Shown in pieces: positions 10,491-20,212 of a stretch of 64,000 nt of DNA. Position numbers and translations under genes: made by a program. The DNA comes from Streptomyces seoulensis (GTDB taxonomy: Bacteria; Actinomycetota; Actinomycetes; Streptomycetales; Streptomycetaceae): the NCBI RefSeq assembly GCF_022846655.1, contig NZ_AP025667.1, positions 5,927,001 to 5,991,000 of the forward strand. The letters are read 5' to 3'. Every line of letters starts with the position of its first letter. Position 1 is the first letter of the stretch. The notes under the pieces are model-generated. The model worked only from the letters and a program-made list of their open reading frames with translations, made no database searches and was not told the DNA's origin.

Positions 10491-10518
10491 AGTCTACGAA
10501 GCGGCCGGCCGCCAGCAA
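10491..10518 (-). promoter_or_regulatory. Candidate purN promoter
   Basis: On the minus strand TTGCTG (10513-10518), a 16-bp spacer and TAGACT (10491-10496) fit a housekeeping sigma promoter about 85 bp before purN. The octamer TTCGTAGA occurs here and again at 10458-10465, 35 bp apart in direct orientation, and could be a regulator site. The remaining bases of 10407-10645 show nothing further. Confidence 0.4.
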
Positions 10519-10675
10519 CGATACCGGCACTCCGGACGGCCCCCACGGGACGGGGGCGTGGCCGGAAGGTAGCGTTCACAGCGAGCCGGCTCGGGAACGC
10601 GGTCGCCGTGCGGCGCGTTCACGGGATGACAGCTCACGTCGGACTTTGAATCACCTAGGGGAAGACGCTCCTTTG

Positions 10676-11428
10676 ATGCCCGATCGCAGCCCGCGACTCC
10701 TCACGTTCCCGCCGCTCCCCGGCCTGGAGGGCGAGCGTGGCGCCGTACTGCTGCGGGAGCGGCCGACCTCGCCGCCCCAGGCACCCTCCGGCGGCCGGGG
10801 CGACGACGACCGGGGCGGTGACCAGCAGGACGACAACCCCTACGCGGCCCCGCCCGAGGACCGCCCCGACCAGCCGTGGCGCCCGCGTCACCCCGAGGGC
10901 GGCTCCGACGACTCCCGCTGGGGCAGCCAGTGGAGCGACCGCCAGCCCGGCCGCGCCCCCGGCAGCTTCGGCGAGCGCCCCGGCTCCGGCCCCGAGGGGC
11001 AGAGCGGCGGCAGCGGCAAGCAGCGCTGGGACCCCACTGACCCGGCCCAGCGCCGCGCGCGGTACGCGCTCCTGGCCGGAATGTGGGCCATCTTCTTCGT
11101 GCTCCTCGGCTGGCCCTACGTCTCCCTCCTCCTCGGCGCCCTCGCCCTGTACTGGGGCGGCAGCTCGCTGCGCGCCAAGCCCCGCACCCCGTCCCCGGAC
11201 GAGCCGGCCGCGCCTCAGGGCGTCCGCCCCCAGACCACGGCGGCCGTCGCCGGCATGGTCACCGCGGCCCTCGCCCTCGTCCTGGTGGGCGCGGTCTTCA
11301 CCGTCCAGCTCGTCTACCGCGACTACTACACGTGCGTGAACGACGCCCTGACCCAGCAGTCGAAGCAGTCCTGCGAACAGCTCCTGCCGCAGAACCTGCG
11401 GGGGGTACTGGGGTCGGCCAACTCCTGA
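10676..11428 (+). CDS. Hypothetical membrane protein with long acidic/Pro-rich N-terminal tail
   Basis: 250 aa from the ATG at 10676 (a TTG 30 bp upstream is in frame, and the start is uncertain because neither has a well-placed ribosome site). Residues 1-120 are hydrophilic and rich in Asp, Pro, Arg and Gly. Two hydrophobic helices follow at about 132-158 and 183-210, then a short outside tail with two Cys (CVNDALTQQSKQSCEQLLP). No family is recognised with confidence. It is transcribed divergently from purN-purH and converges on the DUF6350 gene. Confidence 0.75.
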   Translation: MPDRSPRLLTFPPLPGLEGERGAVLLRERPTSPPQAPSGGRGDDDRGGDQQDDNPYAAPPEDRPDQPWRPRHPEGGSDDSRWGSQWSDRQPGRAPGSFGERPGSGPEGQSGGSGKQRWDPTDPAQRRARYALLAGMWAIFFVLLGWPYVSLLLGALALYWGGSSLRAKPRTPSPDEPAAPQGVRPQTTAAVAGMVTAALALVLVGAVFTVQLVYRDYYTCVNDALTQQSKQSCEQLLPQNLRGVLGSANS

Positions 11429-11498
11429 GAAGCGCCGCGCCCTTCGGCAGGTGATCCGGGGGGGGCTGGCTCAGCGGGCCTGGCTCGGAGGGCCTGGC

Positions 11499-13190
11499 TC
11501 AGACGGAAGAGTCCGACTCGGCCGGGTCCGGGTCGGCTTCCGGGGTCCGGGCGGGGGCCAGGGCTTCGGTGGGTTCCGGGTCGCGGGACGGAGCTTCCGG
11601 CGCAGGGGCTTCGGGCTCGGCGGGGGGCTGGTGCGGGACGGTGTCGGCGGCTTCCGGGGTCCGGGGACCGGACGACTCCTGTGAGGCACGCGGCACCGCC
11701 AGGGCGTCGGCCGCCTCCTCGGTGTCCGTCTGGAGGAAGTCGTACAGCTCCTCCTCCTGCTCCGGGGCGGGCTCGGTGACGCTCGGGGTCGCCTCCACGG
11801 CAGGGGGCTCGCCGGCTCCGGTCAGCCATGCCAGTGAGCTGCGGCGTCTCCCCGCGGGACGGGACCTGCGCGGAGGCAGCACGCCGGTGCGGCGGAGGGC
11901 GTGCAGACGCCAGGCTCTCGCGGTGAGGGTGACCGGCGTGCCCAGGAGGAGCACCCAGAGCCCGGCCGCCGGGCCGGTCAGCCTGCCGAGGGGGCCGAAG
12001 CGGGAGAGGGCGGAGCCGCCCAGCGGGCCGCCGGACAGTTCGGCGAGCAGGGCCAGGGCGACGGTGCAGGTCAGCGCGGCCAGCGCCAGGACGCCGAGGG
12101 TCCGCCCCGCCGACCAGTGCAGCCACGGCCGGGCCGGCGTCACGGCCGCCGAGCCGACGACCCAGCCCGCCGTCACCCCGGCCGCCATCGGCACCAGGAC
12201 GACCGCCCAGTTCAGCGGGGAACCGGGGCCCGCGTCGGGTACGGCGGCGAGCAGGGGGAACGGGGGCAGCAGCGGGGCGGGGTCCGAGGCGAGGGGGTGC
12301 ACCATGTGTCCGGAGCCGAGCGCGAAGCCGGGGCCGAGGGCGTAGGAGGCCGACCACACGGCCGCGTTGGGGATCAGGGTGACGGCGAGCAGCAGCACCG
12401 TGAACCGTCCGGTCCAGCCCTCCGTCAGCTCGGTGAAGGCCAGCCGGGCGGTGTCCCCGTGCCAGACGAGGGACGTGCCGAGCAGCAGCGCCCCGCCACC
12501 GGTGAGCACGGCCGTGGCCGCTCCGGACGCGCGGGCCGCCGTACCGAGCCTGCGCCGCGCGTCCGCGCCGGACAGCGGTCCGCGCACCCAGCGGGGCGAC
12601 AGCCCGGGCGAGAAGGGCCGGTGCGGCCGGCCGCAGCCCGCCCAGACGCCGACCGCCGCGGCCCCGCCCGCGAGCAGCGGCAGACAGACCGTCACCCAGG
12701 GCCACTCGGGGCGCGGTTCGCCCCCGGACGCGTACAGCGCGGCCGCGGCGCCGACGCCGAGGTAGCCGAGGACGACACCCGTCCACGCGGTGCGCGCGGG
12801 GACCGGGGGCGGGCCGTCCGGCTCGTCGGAGGCGTCCGTGGCGTCCCGCGCCGCCCGGTAGACCAGCCACACCGGCAGCGCGAGCAGCAGCAGCGGGGTC
12901 AGCCCGACCGGCTGGGGCACCCCGGACAGCGTGTCGGCGCGGACCAGTTCGACTCCGTGCGCCAGCAGCCACAGCGCGGCCGCGACATGCAGCGCACCAC
13001 CGGGCCCGCTGTCCGGGTAGGGCGAACTGACCCAGAGCAGCATCACCAGCGCCGCGCACGCGCCGAGCCCGAGCCCGGCCGCGAGCGCGCCGCCCGCGAG
13101 ACCGGCGCCCAGGCCGGGTGAACGGTCGCGCATCCGGGACCGCAGGGACGACGACATGCGACGGAGTGTCAGCGGCATCACGTCCGCCAT
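11499..13190 (-). CDS. DUF6350 (PerM-like) multi-pass membrane protein
   Basis: About 563 aa, starting at the ATG at 13190 or 12 bp later at 13178 ([12 protein letters not shown]); both are weakly supported by GGGAG upstream. It has around ten hydrophobic segments (for example [15 protein letters not shown] and [13 protein letters not shown]). The acidic Pro/Glu-rich C-terminal tail from about residue 455 contains [16 protein letters not shown]. This fits the actinobacterial family called DUF6350 or cell division protein PerM, known in mycobacteria for a role in division under stress. Its orthologues usually sit between purN and sucD, as here. Confidence 0.75.
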   Translation of the reverse strand: MADVMPLTLRRMSSSLRSRMRDRSPGLGAGLAGGALAAGLGLGACAALVMLLWVSSPYPDSGPGGALHVAAALWLLAHGVELVRADTLSGVPQPVGLTPLLLLALPVWLVYRAARDATDASDEPDGPPPVPARTAWTGVVLGYLGVGAAAALYASGGEPRPEWPWVTVCLPLLAGGAAAVGVWAGCGRPHRPFSPGLSPRWVRGPLSGADARRRLGTAARASGAATAVLTGGGALLLGTSLVWHGDTARLAFTELTEGWTGRFTVLLLAVTLIPNAAVWSASYALGPGFALGSGHMVHPLASDPAPLLPPFPLLAAVPDAGPGSPLNWAVVLVPMAAGVTAGWVVGSAAVTPARPWLHWSAGRTLGVLALAALTCTVALALLAELSGGPLGGSALSRFGPLGRLTGPAAGLWVLLLGTPVTLTARAWRLHALRRTGVLPPRRSRPAGRRRSSLAWLTGAGEPPAVEATPSVTEPAPEQEEELYDFLQTDTEEAADALAVPRASQESSGPRTPEAADTVPHQPPAEPEAPAPEAPSRDPEPTEALAPARTPEADPDPAESDSSV

Positions 13191-13286
13191 GCTCCCAACG
13201 ACACGCGCTTTCCCGGCGTAACAGGCGAACCCCCGAAGTGTCGCCCAATATGTGTTTATGTGCCTTTTCACACAGAGGGGTGAGCT

Positions 13287-14180
13287 GTGACGCGGAGTAC
13301 CACCACCCGCCGGGCCCTCACCACGAGCCCGACGGGCACTCAGGAAGCCTCCCTGAGGGGAGAGACGATGCCGACGACACCTTCCCTGACCCCCGATCAG
13401 GCGTTCGACGCGCTGTACGCGTTCTGCGCCCCCGCCCTGGTCCGGCAGACCTATCTGCTCACCGGGCGGCGGGAGTTGGCCCGTGAGGCGGTGGAGCGGG
13501 CGTTCCAGGCGGCCTGGCAGCGCTGGCCCGAGGTGGCCCGCGACCGGGACCCGGGCGGCTGGGTCCGGGCGACGGCGTACGAGTACGCCCTCTCCCCCTG
13601 GCACGGTTTCCGCCCCCGCTACCGCCAGCCCGAGCCCCCGCCCGCCGACCCGGCCGCCCGCGCCCTGCTGCACGCGCTGCTGCGGCTCCCGCCCTCCTAC
13701 CGCCGCACGCTCGTGCTGTACGACGGCGTCGGCCTCGACCTGCCCGAGACGGCCGCCGAGACCGAGGCGAGCACCCCGGCCGCGGCGGGCCGGCTGACCC
13801 GCGCCCGCGAGGCCGTCGCCGCGCAGGTGCCGGAGCTGGCCGACCCGGCGGCCCTGCACCGGCGCCTGACCGAACTCGCCTCCATGGAAAGGCTGCGCGC
13901 CGACGCCCCGACATCGGTGCGCACCTGCGGCGAGCGTCGCAACGCCTTCTGGACCCGCGCCGCCATCGCCTTCACCGTCGCCATCATCGGCGCGACCGGC
14001 CTCACCCTCAGGACGGCGCCCACGCACTACGAGGCGCCCATCGCCCCCGCCCAGGCCGTACGCGGGGTCCCCCCGGCCCCCGCCCTCGGCCCGCTCTCGC
14101 GGACCGAGCTGTCGCTGCGCGACAAGCTGCGCGGTGAGGACGGGAACGGCCCGGAACGGCTCGTGCCGTCACCCGGATGA
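13287..14180 (+). CDS. Sigma-70-like (ECF/SigE-type) protein with C-terminal membrane segment
   Basis: 297 aa from the GTG at 13287 (ribosome site GAGGGGTGAG); an internal ATG at 13368 with GGGGAGAG upstream would give 270 aa. Residues 35-95 resemble sigma region 2 ([35 protein letters not shown]...W). Residues 125-175 resemble a degenerate region 4 ([33 protein letters not shown]). A hydrophobic helix at about 230-250 ([17 protein letters not shown]) follows, then a short tail. Having a membrane helix in the same chain as the sigma-like part is unusual. It may not act as a normal sigma factor. Confidence 0.7.
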   Translation: MTRSTTTRRALTTSPTGTQEASLRGETMPTTPSLTPDQAFDALYAFCAPALVRQTYLLTGRRELAREAVERAFQAAWQRWPEVARDRDPGGWVRATAYEYALSPWHGFRPRYRQPEPPPADPAARALLHALLRLPPSYRRTLVLYDGVGLDLPETAAETEASTPAAAGRLTRAREAVAAQVPELADPAALHRRLTELASMERLRADAPTSVRTCGERRNAFWTRAAIAFTVAIIGATGLTLRTAPTHYEAPIAPAQAVRGVPPAPALGPLSRTELSLRDKLRGEDGNGPERLVPSPG

Positions 14181-14199
14181 CCCCGGGCCGCGAAAACAG

Positions 14200-14236
14200 C
14201 GGCGGGCCCGCCCCCGAGAAGGGGACGGGCCCGCCG
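14200..14236. terminator. Bidirectional terminator downstream of sucD
   Basis: An 11-bp stem (14200-14210 and 14226-14236, CGGCGGGCCCG / CGGGCCCGCCG) with a 15-nt loop, between convergent stops. Confidence 0.75.
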
Positions 14237-14262
14237 GTGTGCTGCCCGAAGGGGGCCGAGCG

Positions 14263-15147
14263 TCAGGCGCTCAGGATCTCCCGCGCCAGCTTGGCGGTCT
14301 CGGTCGGCGTCTTGCCGACCTTGACGCCGGCGGCCTCGAGGGCCTCCTTCTTCGCCTGGGCGGTGCCGGACGAACCGGACACGATCGCGCCGGCGTGGCC
14401 CATCGTCTTGCCCTCGGGGGCGGTGAAGCCCGCGACGTAACCGACGACCGGCTTGGTGACGTTGTCCTTGATGAACGCGGCCGCGCGCTCCTCGGCGTCG
14501 CCACCGATCTCACCGATCATCACGATCAGGTCGGTGTCGGGGTCGTCCTGGAACGCGGCCAGGGCGTCGATGTGCGTGGTGCCGATGATCGGGTCGCCAC
14601 CGATGCCGACGGCGGTCGAGAAGCCGAGGTCACGCAGCTCGTACATCATCTGGTACGTCAGCGTGCCGGACTTCGAGACCAGGCCGATGCGGCCCGGCTT
14701 GGTGATGTCGCCCGGGATGATGCCGACGTTGGACTGGCCCGGCGTGATGATGCCGGGGCAGTTCGGGCCGATGATCCGGGTCTTGTTGCCCTTCTTGCCG
14801 GCGTACGCCCAGAAGGCGGCCGTGTCGTGCACGGCGATGCCCTCGGTGATCACGACGGCCAGCGGGATCTCGGCGTCGATCGCCTCGACGACGGCGTCCT
14901 TGGTGAACTTCTCCGGCACGAAGATGACGGAGACGTTCGCGCCGGTCTTCTCGATGGCCTCCTTGACGGTCCCGAAGACGGGTACCTCGGTGCCTTCGAA
15001 GTCCACGGTCTGACCCGCCTTGCGCGGGTTCACGCCGCCCACGACCTCGGTGCCGTCACCCAGCATGAGCTTGGTGTGCTTCATGCCGGTGGCGCCGGTC
15101 ATGCCCTGGACGATGACCTTGCTGTCCTTGTTGAGCCAGATAGCCAT
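14263..15147 (-). CDS. sucD: Succinyl-CoA synthetase alpha subunit
   Basis: 294 aa starting [18 protein letters not shown] at the ATG at 15147. With SucC it converts succinyl-CoA, ADP/GDP and phosphate to succinate and ATP/GTP. The N-terminal CoA-binding Rossmann fold, [17 protein letters not shown] and the phospho-histidine loop [18 protein letters not shown] are all visible. It follows sucC by 28 bp in one operon and ends at the hairpin 14200-14236. Confidence 0.97.
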   Translation of the reverse strand: MAIWLNKDSKVIVQGMTGATGMKHTKLMLGDGTEVVGGVNPRKAGQTVDFEGTEVPVFGTVKEAIEKTGANVSVIFVPEKFTKDAVVEAIDAEIPLAVVITEGIAVHDTAAFWAYAGKKGNKTRIIGPNCPGIITPGQSNVGIIPGDITKPGRIGLVSKSGTLTYQMMYELRDLGFSTAVGIGGDPIIGTTHIDALAAFQDDPDTDLIVMIGEIGGDAEERAAAFIKDNVTKPVVGYVAGFTAPEGKTMGHAGAIVSGSSGTAQAKKEALEAAGVKVGKTPTETAKLAREILSA

Positions 15148-15175
15148 GGTGTGTTGGTGTCCTCGTCCTGAGTGC

Positions 15176-16360
15176 TTACTTGGCGGCGGCGTGAGCCAGC
15201 TCGGCGGCCTTGTCGGCCGCGCCGTCCATGGTGTCGACGCGCTGGACCAGCGGGTGGTCGGCGTCGGTGAGGATCTTGCGGCCCAGCTCGGCGTTGTTGC
15301 CGTCGAGGCGGACGACGAGCGGCTTCTCGACCTTCTCGCCGCGCTCCTCCAGGAGCTGCAGCGCCTGGACGATGCCGTTGGCGACCTCGTCACAGGCGGT
15401 GATGCCGCCGAAGACGTTGACGAACACGGACCTGACGTCCGGGTCGCCCAGGATGATCTCCAGGCCGTTCGCCATGACCTGGGCGGAGGCACCGCCACCG
15501 ATGTCCAGGAAGTTGGCGGGCTTCACGTCGCCGTGCTGCTCACCGGCGTACGCGACGACGTCCAGGGTGCTCATGACGAGACCCGCGCCGTTGCCGATGA
15601 TGCCGACCTGGCCGTCGAGCTTGACGTAGTTGAGGCCCTTCGCCTTGGCGGCGGCCTCGAGCGGGTTGGCCGCTTCCTTGTCGTGCAGCTCTTCGTACTC
15701 GGGGTGACGGAACTCGGCGTTCTCGTCGAGCGACACCTTGCCGTCGAGGGCGAGGACCTCGCCCGAGGCGACCTTGGCAAGCGGGTTGACCTCGACGAGG
15801 AGGGCGTCCGACTTGATGAAGGTGTCCCACAGCTTGATCAGGACGTTGACGACCTTGTCAGCGACCTCGGCCGGGAACTTGGCGGCCTCGACGATCTCGC
15901 GGGCCTTGGCCTCGTCCACGCCGTCGATGGCGTCGATCGCGATCTTGGCGACGGCCTCCGGACGGGTGGCCGCCACCTCCTCGATGTCCATGCCGCCCTC
16001 GACGGAGGCGATGGCGAGGAACGTGCGGTTCGCACGGTCGAGGAGGTAGGAGACGTAGTACTCCTCGACGATCTCCGGAGCGGTCTCGGCGATCATCACC
16101 TTGTGGACCGTGTGGCCCTTGATGTCCATGCCGAGGATGTCCGTCGCGCGGGCGACGGCCTCGTCCGGGGTGGCGGCGAGCTTGACGCCGCCGGCCTTGC
16201 CACGACCACCGACCTTCACCTGCGCCTTGACGACGGACTTGCCGCCCAGACGCTCGGTGATCTCGCGCGCCGCCTCAGGCGTGTCGATGACTTCACCGGC
16301 CAGCACCGGTACATCGTGCTTGGCGAAGAGGTCCCTCGCCTGGTACTCGAACAGGTCCAC
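15176..16360 (-). CDS. sucC: Succinyl-CoA synthetase beta subunit (ADP-forming)
   Basis: 394 aa with a GTG start ([19 protein letters not shown]) after GGACGGAAG. The ATP-grasp domain occupies residues 1-230 ([26 protein letters not shown] metal site). The C-terminal ligase domain includes [25 protein letters not shown] and [12 protein letters not shown]. The length matches the family. First gene of sucC-sucD; a possible Crp-like site lies 180 bp upstream. Confidence 0.97.
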   Translation of the reverse strand: MDLFEYQARDLFAKHDVPVLAGEVIDTPEAAREITERLGGKSVVKAQVKVGGRGKAGGVKLAATPDEAVARATDILGMDIKGHTVHKVMIAETAPEIVEEYYVSYLLDRANRTFLAIASVEGGMDIEEVAATRPEAVAKIAIDAIDGVDEAKAREIVEAAKFPAEVADKVVNVLIKLWDTFIKSDALLVEVNPLAKVASGEVLALDGKVSLDENAEFRHPEYEELHDKEAANPLEAAAKAKGLNYVKLDGQVGIIGNGAGLVMSTLDVVAYAGEQHGDVKPANFLDIGGGASAQVMANGLEIILGDPDVRSVFVNVFGGITACDEVANGIVQALQLLEERGEKVEKPLVVRLDGNNAELGRKILTDADHPLVQRVDTMDGAADKAAELAHAAAK

Positions 16361-16539
16361 GCGCTTCCGTCCCTATCAGTGATCTCGCGGTCGTTGGATG
16401 CGTGGGCGTGCCGCGAAGGGCAACGTGACGTCCGCTTGTCACAAGGGGTGCGCACACGGTGTCCGAGCGCGCGGCATGTCCGTCTCGCAGGTTATCCCTG
16501 CTTGCCGGGGGCCTCTAAATCGCGGGTCACACCCAGGCG

Positions 16540-16553
16540 GTGATACCTGTCAC
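16540..16553. promoter_or_regulatory. Candidate Crp-type site upstream of sucCD
   Basis: GTGATACCTGTCAC has perfect GTGA-N6-TCAC symmetry and fits the Crp/Fnr-type dyad TGTGA-N6-TCACA with one mismatch. It also fits the GTG-N6-GNCAC form reported for Streptomyces Crp. It lies between the VWA gene stop (16626) and the sucC start (16360). One such match can occur by chance in 64 kb. Confidence 0.35.
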
Positions 16554-16625
16554 ATGATGCCGGTTTCCCTGACACGCCGTGCCTTGTGGGGTGCATTTGT
16601 TCGACCGGAGCACGCATCCGCCTTG

Positions 16626-17831
16626 TCACTCGGTGTCCGGTATGGGCAGCGGCCGCTTCTCGATGGCGGCGGCCATCACCTCGGGGAAGAGGTCCGGAGT
16701 ACAGGCGAACGCCGGTGCCCCGAGCGCGGCCAGGGCGGCCGCGTGCTCCCGGTCGTAGGCGGGCGCTCCCTCGTCGGACAGCGCGAGCAGGGTCACGAAC
16801 TGCACGCCGGACGCCTTCATCGCCGCGACCCGCTTGAGCATCTCGTCCCGGATACCGCCCTCGTACAGGTCGCTGATCAGCACGACCACCGTCTCGGCGG
16901 GCCGGGTGATCTTCGACTGGCAGTAGGCGAGCGCCCGGTTGATGTCGGTGCCGCCGCCGAGCTGGGTGCCGAACAGGACGTCCACCGGGTCGTCGAGCTG
17001 GTCGGTGAGGTCGACCACGGAGGTGTCGAAGACGACCATGCGCGTACTGATCGACCGCATTGAGGCGAGCACCGCCCCGAACACCGACGCGTAGACCACG
17101 GACGCGGCCATCGACCCGGACTGGTCGATGCAGAGGATCACCTCCTTCTTCACCGACTGCGCGGCCCGCCCGTACCCGATGAGCCGCTCCGGCACGATCG
17201 TCCGGTACTCCGGCAGATAGTGCTTGAGGTTGGCCGCGATGGTCCGGTTCCAGTCGATGTCGTGGTGGCGCGGCCGGCTGATCCGGGCGCTGCGGTCGAG
17301 GGCGCCGGTGAGCGTGGCGCGGGTGCGGGTCGCCAGCCGCTTCTCCAGGTCCTCGACCACCTTGCGCACGACGGCCCGCGCGGTCTCCTTGGTGGTCTCC
17401 GGCATCGCCTTGTTGAGCGAGAGCAGGGTGCCGACCAGGTGGACGTCGGCCTCCACCGCCTCCAGCATCTCCGGCTCCAGCAGCAGCGCGGCCAGGCCGA
17501 GCCGGTCGATGGCGTCGCGCTGCATGACCTGCACGACGGAGGAGGGGAAGTAGGTACGGATGTCCCCGAGCCAGCGCGCCACGGAGGGCGCCGAACCGCC
17601 CAGTCCCGCCGAACGCTCCCGTCCCGCCGGGTTCTTGCCCGCCTTGTCGCCCCTGCCGTACAGCGCGGTCAGTGTGCCGTCCATCGCCGCGTCCCGGCCG
17701 GACAGCGCGACTCCGGTGCCGTCGGCCTGGTCCCCGCCGAGCACCAGCCGCCATCGGCGCAGCCGCTCGGCGTCGCCGTCGTCCACCGTCGTCCCGGTCG
17801 TCGCAGTCGTCCCGGTCGTCCTGGTCGTCAT
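16626..17831 (-). CDS. VWA-domain (CoxE-like) protein of the MoxR module
   Basis: 401 aa starting at the ATG at 17831. The N-terminus is a Thr/Gly low-complexity stretch, residues 30-225 are helical, and the von Willebrand A domain fills about 228-395. The MIDAS motif DQSGS is at 236-240, followed by GGGTDINRALAYC (Thr/Asp) and LISDLYEGG. VWA proteins paired with MoxR ATPases are thought to act as metal-dependent scaffolds for ATP-driven remodelling of a target. It is the last of three coupled genes (its ATG overlaps the DUF5682 stop, ATGA). The target is unknown. Confidence 0.88.
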   Translation of the reverse strand: MTTRTTGTTATTGTTVDDGDAERLRRWRLVLGGDQADGTGVALSGRDAAMDGTLTALYGRGDKAGKNPAGRERSAGLGGSAPSVARWLGDIRTYFPSSVVQVMQRDAIDRLGLAALLLEPEMLEAVEADVHLVGTLLSLNKAMPETTKETARAVVRKVVEDLEKRLATRTRATLTGALDRSARISRPRHHDIDWNRTIAANLKHYLPEYRTIVPERLIGYGRAAQSVKKEVILCIDQSGSMAASVVYASVFGAVLASMRSISTRMVVFDTSVVDLTDQLDDPVDVLFGTQLGGGTDINRALAYCQSKITRPAETVVVLISDLYEGGIRDEMLKRVAAMKASGVQFVTLLALSDEGAPAYDREHAAALAALGAPAFACTPDLFPEVMAAAIEKRPLPIPDTE

Positions 17832-20212
17832 GTCCCCACCCCCGCGAAGCTGTTGTCGTCCATCGGTTCCGGCCGCTGCGTCAGGCCGAGCAGCAGGTGC
17901 AGCACCGGCAGCACGGCCTCCGCGCGCCCGGCGTCGGGTTCCGGCGCGAAGCCGGGCCGCGTCGCCGGGTCGGCCGTCCGTGCGGTGCCGCCGCCCGGAC
18001 CGCGCCGGACCAGCTCGCCGAGGGTCCGGCGCACCCCGGACTCGTACGCCGAGAAGGTGCGGCGCAGCAGCGGCAGCACGTCGGTGAACGCGTCGGCGGG
18101 TACGGAGGTCAGCCAGGCGTCGACGAGCGCGAGCAGCCGCTCGTCGTGCACCAGCAGCAGCCCTCCCCCGCCACCGCCGACGAACCCCTCGACCCAGGCG
18201 GCCGCGTCGCCGGGCGGGGTCCCCGGCGACAGCGCCAGCCCCATGAGCCGGGCCACCTCCTCGGCCTCCAGCACCCCGTCGTCCAGCAGCAGCCGCACCG
18301 CGCGGCCCCGCAGCAGACCGGGCACGGTGTCCCGCCGGGAGAGGGTGCGCAGCACGGCCCGCCAGCGGGACCGGAGGCCGTCGTGCCCGGTGAGCGTCTC
18401 GGCGAGCAGGCCGACCGCGCCGTGCACGGCGTCCACGTGGCCGCGCATCTCCTGGGCGGCGTCGGTGTCCAGGGTGGCGCAGGCGGGCGGGAGGCCGATG
18501 AAGACCCGCTCGGCGAGGGCTGCGGCGACATCGGCGAGGGCGCCGGTGTCGGTGCCGCGTACATCGCCGTAGCGCAGGGAGCGGACCAGGGCGGGCAGCG
18601 CCTGCGCGAGGTGACCGACGTCGGCGTCGAGGGCCGCGCGGTCCGCGAGCACCCGCATCACCACGGGCAGCGCGTCCGGCAGCCCGGCGAGCAGGCACTG
18701 CTCGGCCAGCGCGGTCACGTCGGCCAGCGCCCGCGCGCCGACCGCGTCCGCCTCGGCCTTGGCCGTGGCCGCGCCCAGCACCGTGGTGCCCCACACCCCG
18801 GCCTCGGCGATCCGCACCGACAGCTCCGGCTCCCAGCGCAGCCGCCAGGTCTCCCGGAAGGTGCCCGTGCTCCCGCGCGAGCGGGCCGGCTCGCCCCAGC
18901 CGACGCCCAGCAGCCGCAGCCGGTGCAGCAGCCGGGCACGCGCGGCGTCGGTGTCCTTGCGGAGGTCCAGCTCCAGCTCGCGCTCCAGCGCCTCCGGCTT
19001 GAGCCGCAGCCGGCGCTGCTCACGGGCCAGGTCACGCTGCAACGGCACCGCGGGCGCGGACTCGGGGACCTCGCCCAGCACGTCCCCGACCACCAGCCGG
19101 TCGTACACCAGGGACAGCGGCACGTCCGAGCCCTCGCAGAGCACCGCCCGCACGGCGTCCGTGGTCTCGGTGAGGCCGGGCAGCGGGCGGCCGCGCATCA
19201 CCGCGAGGGTGTCGGCCAGCCGGACCGCCTCGATGACATGGGCGGAGGACACGATCCGGTCCTCCTCCCGCAGCAGCCCCGCGACCTTGGTGAGCCACCG
19301 CTCCACCGGCCGGTCCGGCGCGCCGAACAGGTGGGCGTACCAGCCCGGCGAGTCGATCCCGGCGCCGTATCCACTGGACCGGGCCAGTCTGCGGTGGGTC
19401 CAGGGCACCCAGGTCAGGTCGGTCTTGAGCTTGGGCAGGCCCTTGAGGAGCGCCCGGTCGGCGGTGACGGTGGCCTTGGCGCGGAGGGCGGGCACGTGCC
19501 ACGCGCCGCAGACCACGGCCACCTCGTCCCCGAACTCCTTGCGGGCGGCGCGGATCTGGAGCCGCATGTACGCCTCCCGCACGAGGTCGCGTGGCCGGCC
19601 GCCGTCGCCGTACCGCTCCCGCAGGGCGCCCATGGCGTCCTCCAGCGCGGCGAACGGCGCGAACGGCTCCCGCAGTCCCGGCCCCCGGTGCTCGACGGCG
19701 TCCTCCCACCAGCGCTCGGGGTCGTCGTACCCGGCGGCCTCGGCGAGAGCGGCGAGCGGGTCCACGCGTGCCTGCTGGGCCTCTTCTTCCGCCGAGGCCT
19801 CTTCTTCCGAGGCTTCTTCTTCGCAGGCTTCTTCTTCCGAGTCGCCCGGGTCCGCCTCCCAGGCCAGCGAGTGCGTCGCGGGCAGGTCGATGAAGCGGGC
19901 CGGGACCCCCTGCTCGACGGCCCAACGGATCGCCACCCACTCGGGGCTGAACTCGGCCAGCGGCCAGAACGCCGAGCGGCCGGGCTCGTCCACGGCGTGG
20001 GCGAGCAGCGCGACCGGTGGCCGCAGCGCGGGGTCGGCGGCCAGCGGGATCAGCGGGTCGGCCTCGGGCGGCCCCTCGATGAGGACGACGGCGGGCGCGG
20101 CGGCGTCCAGCGCGGCCCGCACCGCCCGCGCGGAGCCCGGCCCGTGGTGCCGGACACCCAGCAGCAGCGGACCGGAGTCGAACGCCCCGGCCGGGGACGG
20201 GGCGTCGCTCAC
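17828..20212 (-). CDS. DUF5682 protein (possible ChaN/TraB/Tiki-fold enzyme) of the MoxR module
   Basis: 794 aa from a GTG at 20212 that overlaps the MoxR stop (GTGA). The N-terminal part shows RHHGPGS (residues 21-27), LIEGPPE (44-50), AEFSPEW, RFIDLP (106-111) and CGAWHVPAL (235-243). Paired His and Glu motifs in that order resemble the ChaN/EreA/TraB-type hydrolase superfamily, so an enzymatic role is plausible; this is my inference. An acidic Glu/Ala repeat at about 121-145 interrupts it. The C-terminal 500 residues are helical repeats without motif. I recall this family being encoded between MoxR and VWA genes in many actinobacteria. Confidence 0.82.
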   Translation of the reverse strand: MSDAPSPAGAFDSGPLLLGVRHHGPGSARAVRAALDAAAPAVVLIEGPPEADPLIPLAADPALRPPVALLAHAVDEPGRSAFWPLAEFSPEWVAIRWAVEQGVPARFIDLPATHSLAWEADPGDSEEEACEEEASEEEASAEEEAQQARVDPLAALAEAAGYDDPERWWEDAVEHRGPGLREPFAPFAALEDAMGALRERYGDGGRPRDLVREAYMRLQIRAARKEFGDEVAVVCGAWHVPALRAKATVTADRALLKGLPKLKTDLTWVPWTHRRLARSSGYGAGIDSPGWYAHLFGAPDRPVERWLTKVAGLLREEDRIVSSAHVIEAVRLADTLAVMRGRPLPGLTETTDAVRAVLCEGSDVPLSLVYDRLVVGDVLGEVPESAPAVPLQRDLAREQRRLRLKPEALERELELDLRKDTDAARARLLHRLRLLGVGWGEPARSRGSTGTFRETWRLRWEPELSVRIAEAGVWGTTVLGAATAKAEADAVGARALADVTALAEQCLLAGLPDALPVVMRVLADRAALDADVGHLAQALPALVRSLRYGDVRGTDTGALADVAAALAERVFIGLPPACATLDTDAAQEMRGHVDAVHGAVGLLAETLTGHDGLRSRWRAVLRTLSRRDTVPGLLRGRAVRLLLDDGVLEAEEVARLMGLALSPGTPPGDAAAWVEGFVGGGGGGLLLVHDERLLALVDAWLTSVPADAFTDVLPLLRRTFSAYESGVRRTLGELVRRGPGGGTARTADPATRPGFAPEPDAGRAEAVLPVLHLLLGLTQRPEPMDDNSFAGVGT
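19779..19840. repeat. Tandem repeat coding an EEEA-type acidic linker
   Basis: Four imperfect 12-15 bp copies of a GGCTTCTTCTTCC-like unit (plus strand) encode repeated EEEA blocks in the DUF5682 protein. Their low GC compared with the surroundings marks them as a slippage-prone repeat, so its length may vary between strains. Confidence 0.7.

Noticed and set aside
11464..11504. Three copies of a CTGGCTC-containing 16-bp unit after the stop at 11428
   Set aside because: Short GC-rich repeat at the end of a gene with no symmetry or coding meaning; probably slippage.
16421..16447. GTGA-N10-TCAC near CTTGTCACAAG upstream of sucC as a second Crp site
   Set aside because: The spacing does not fit the Crp dyad and the inner palindrome is imperfect.
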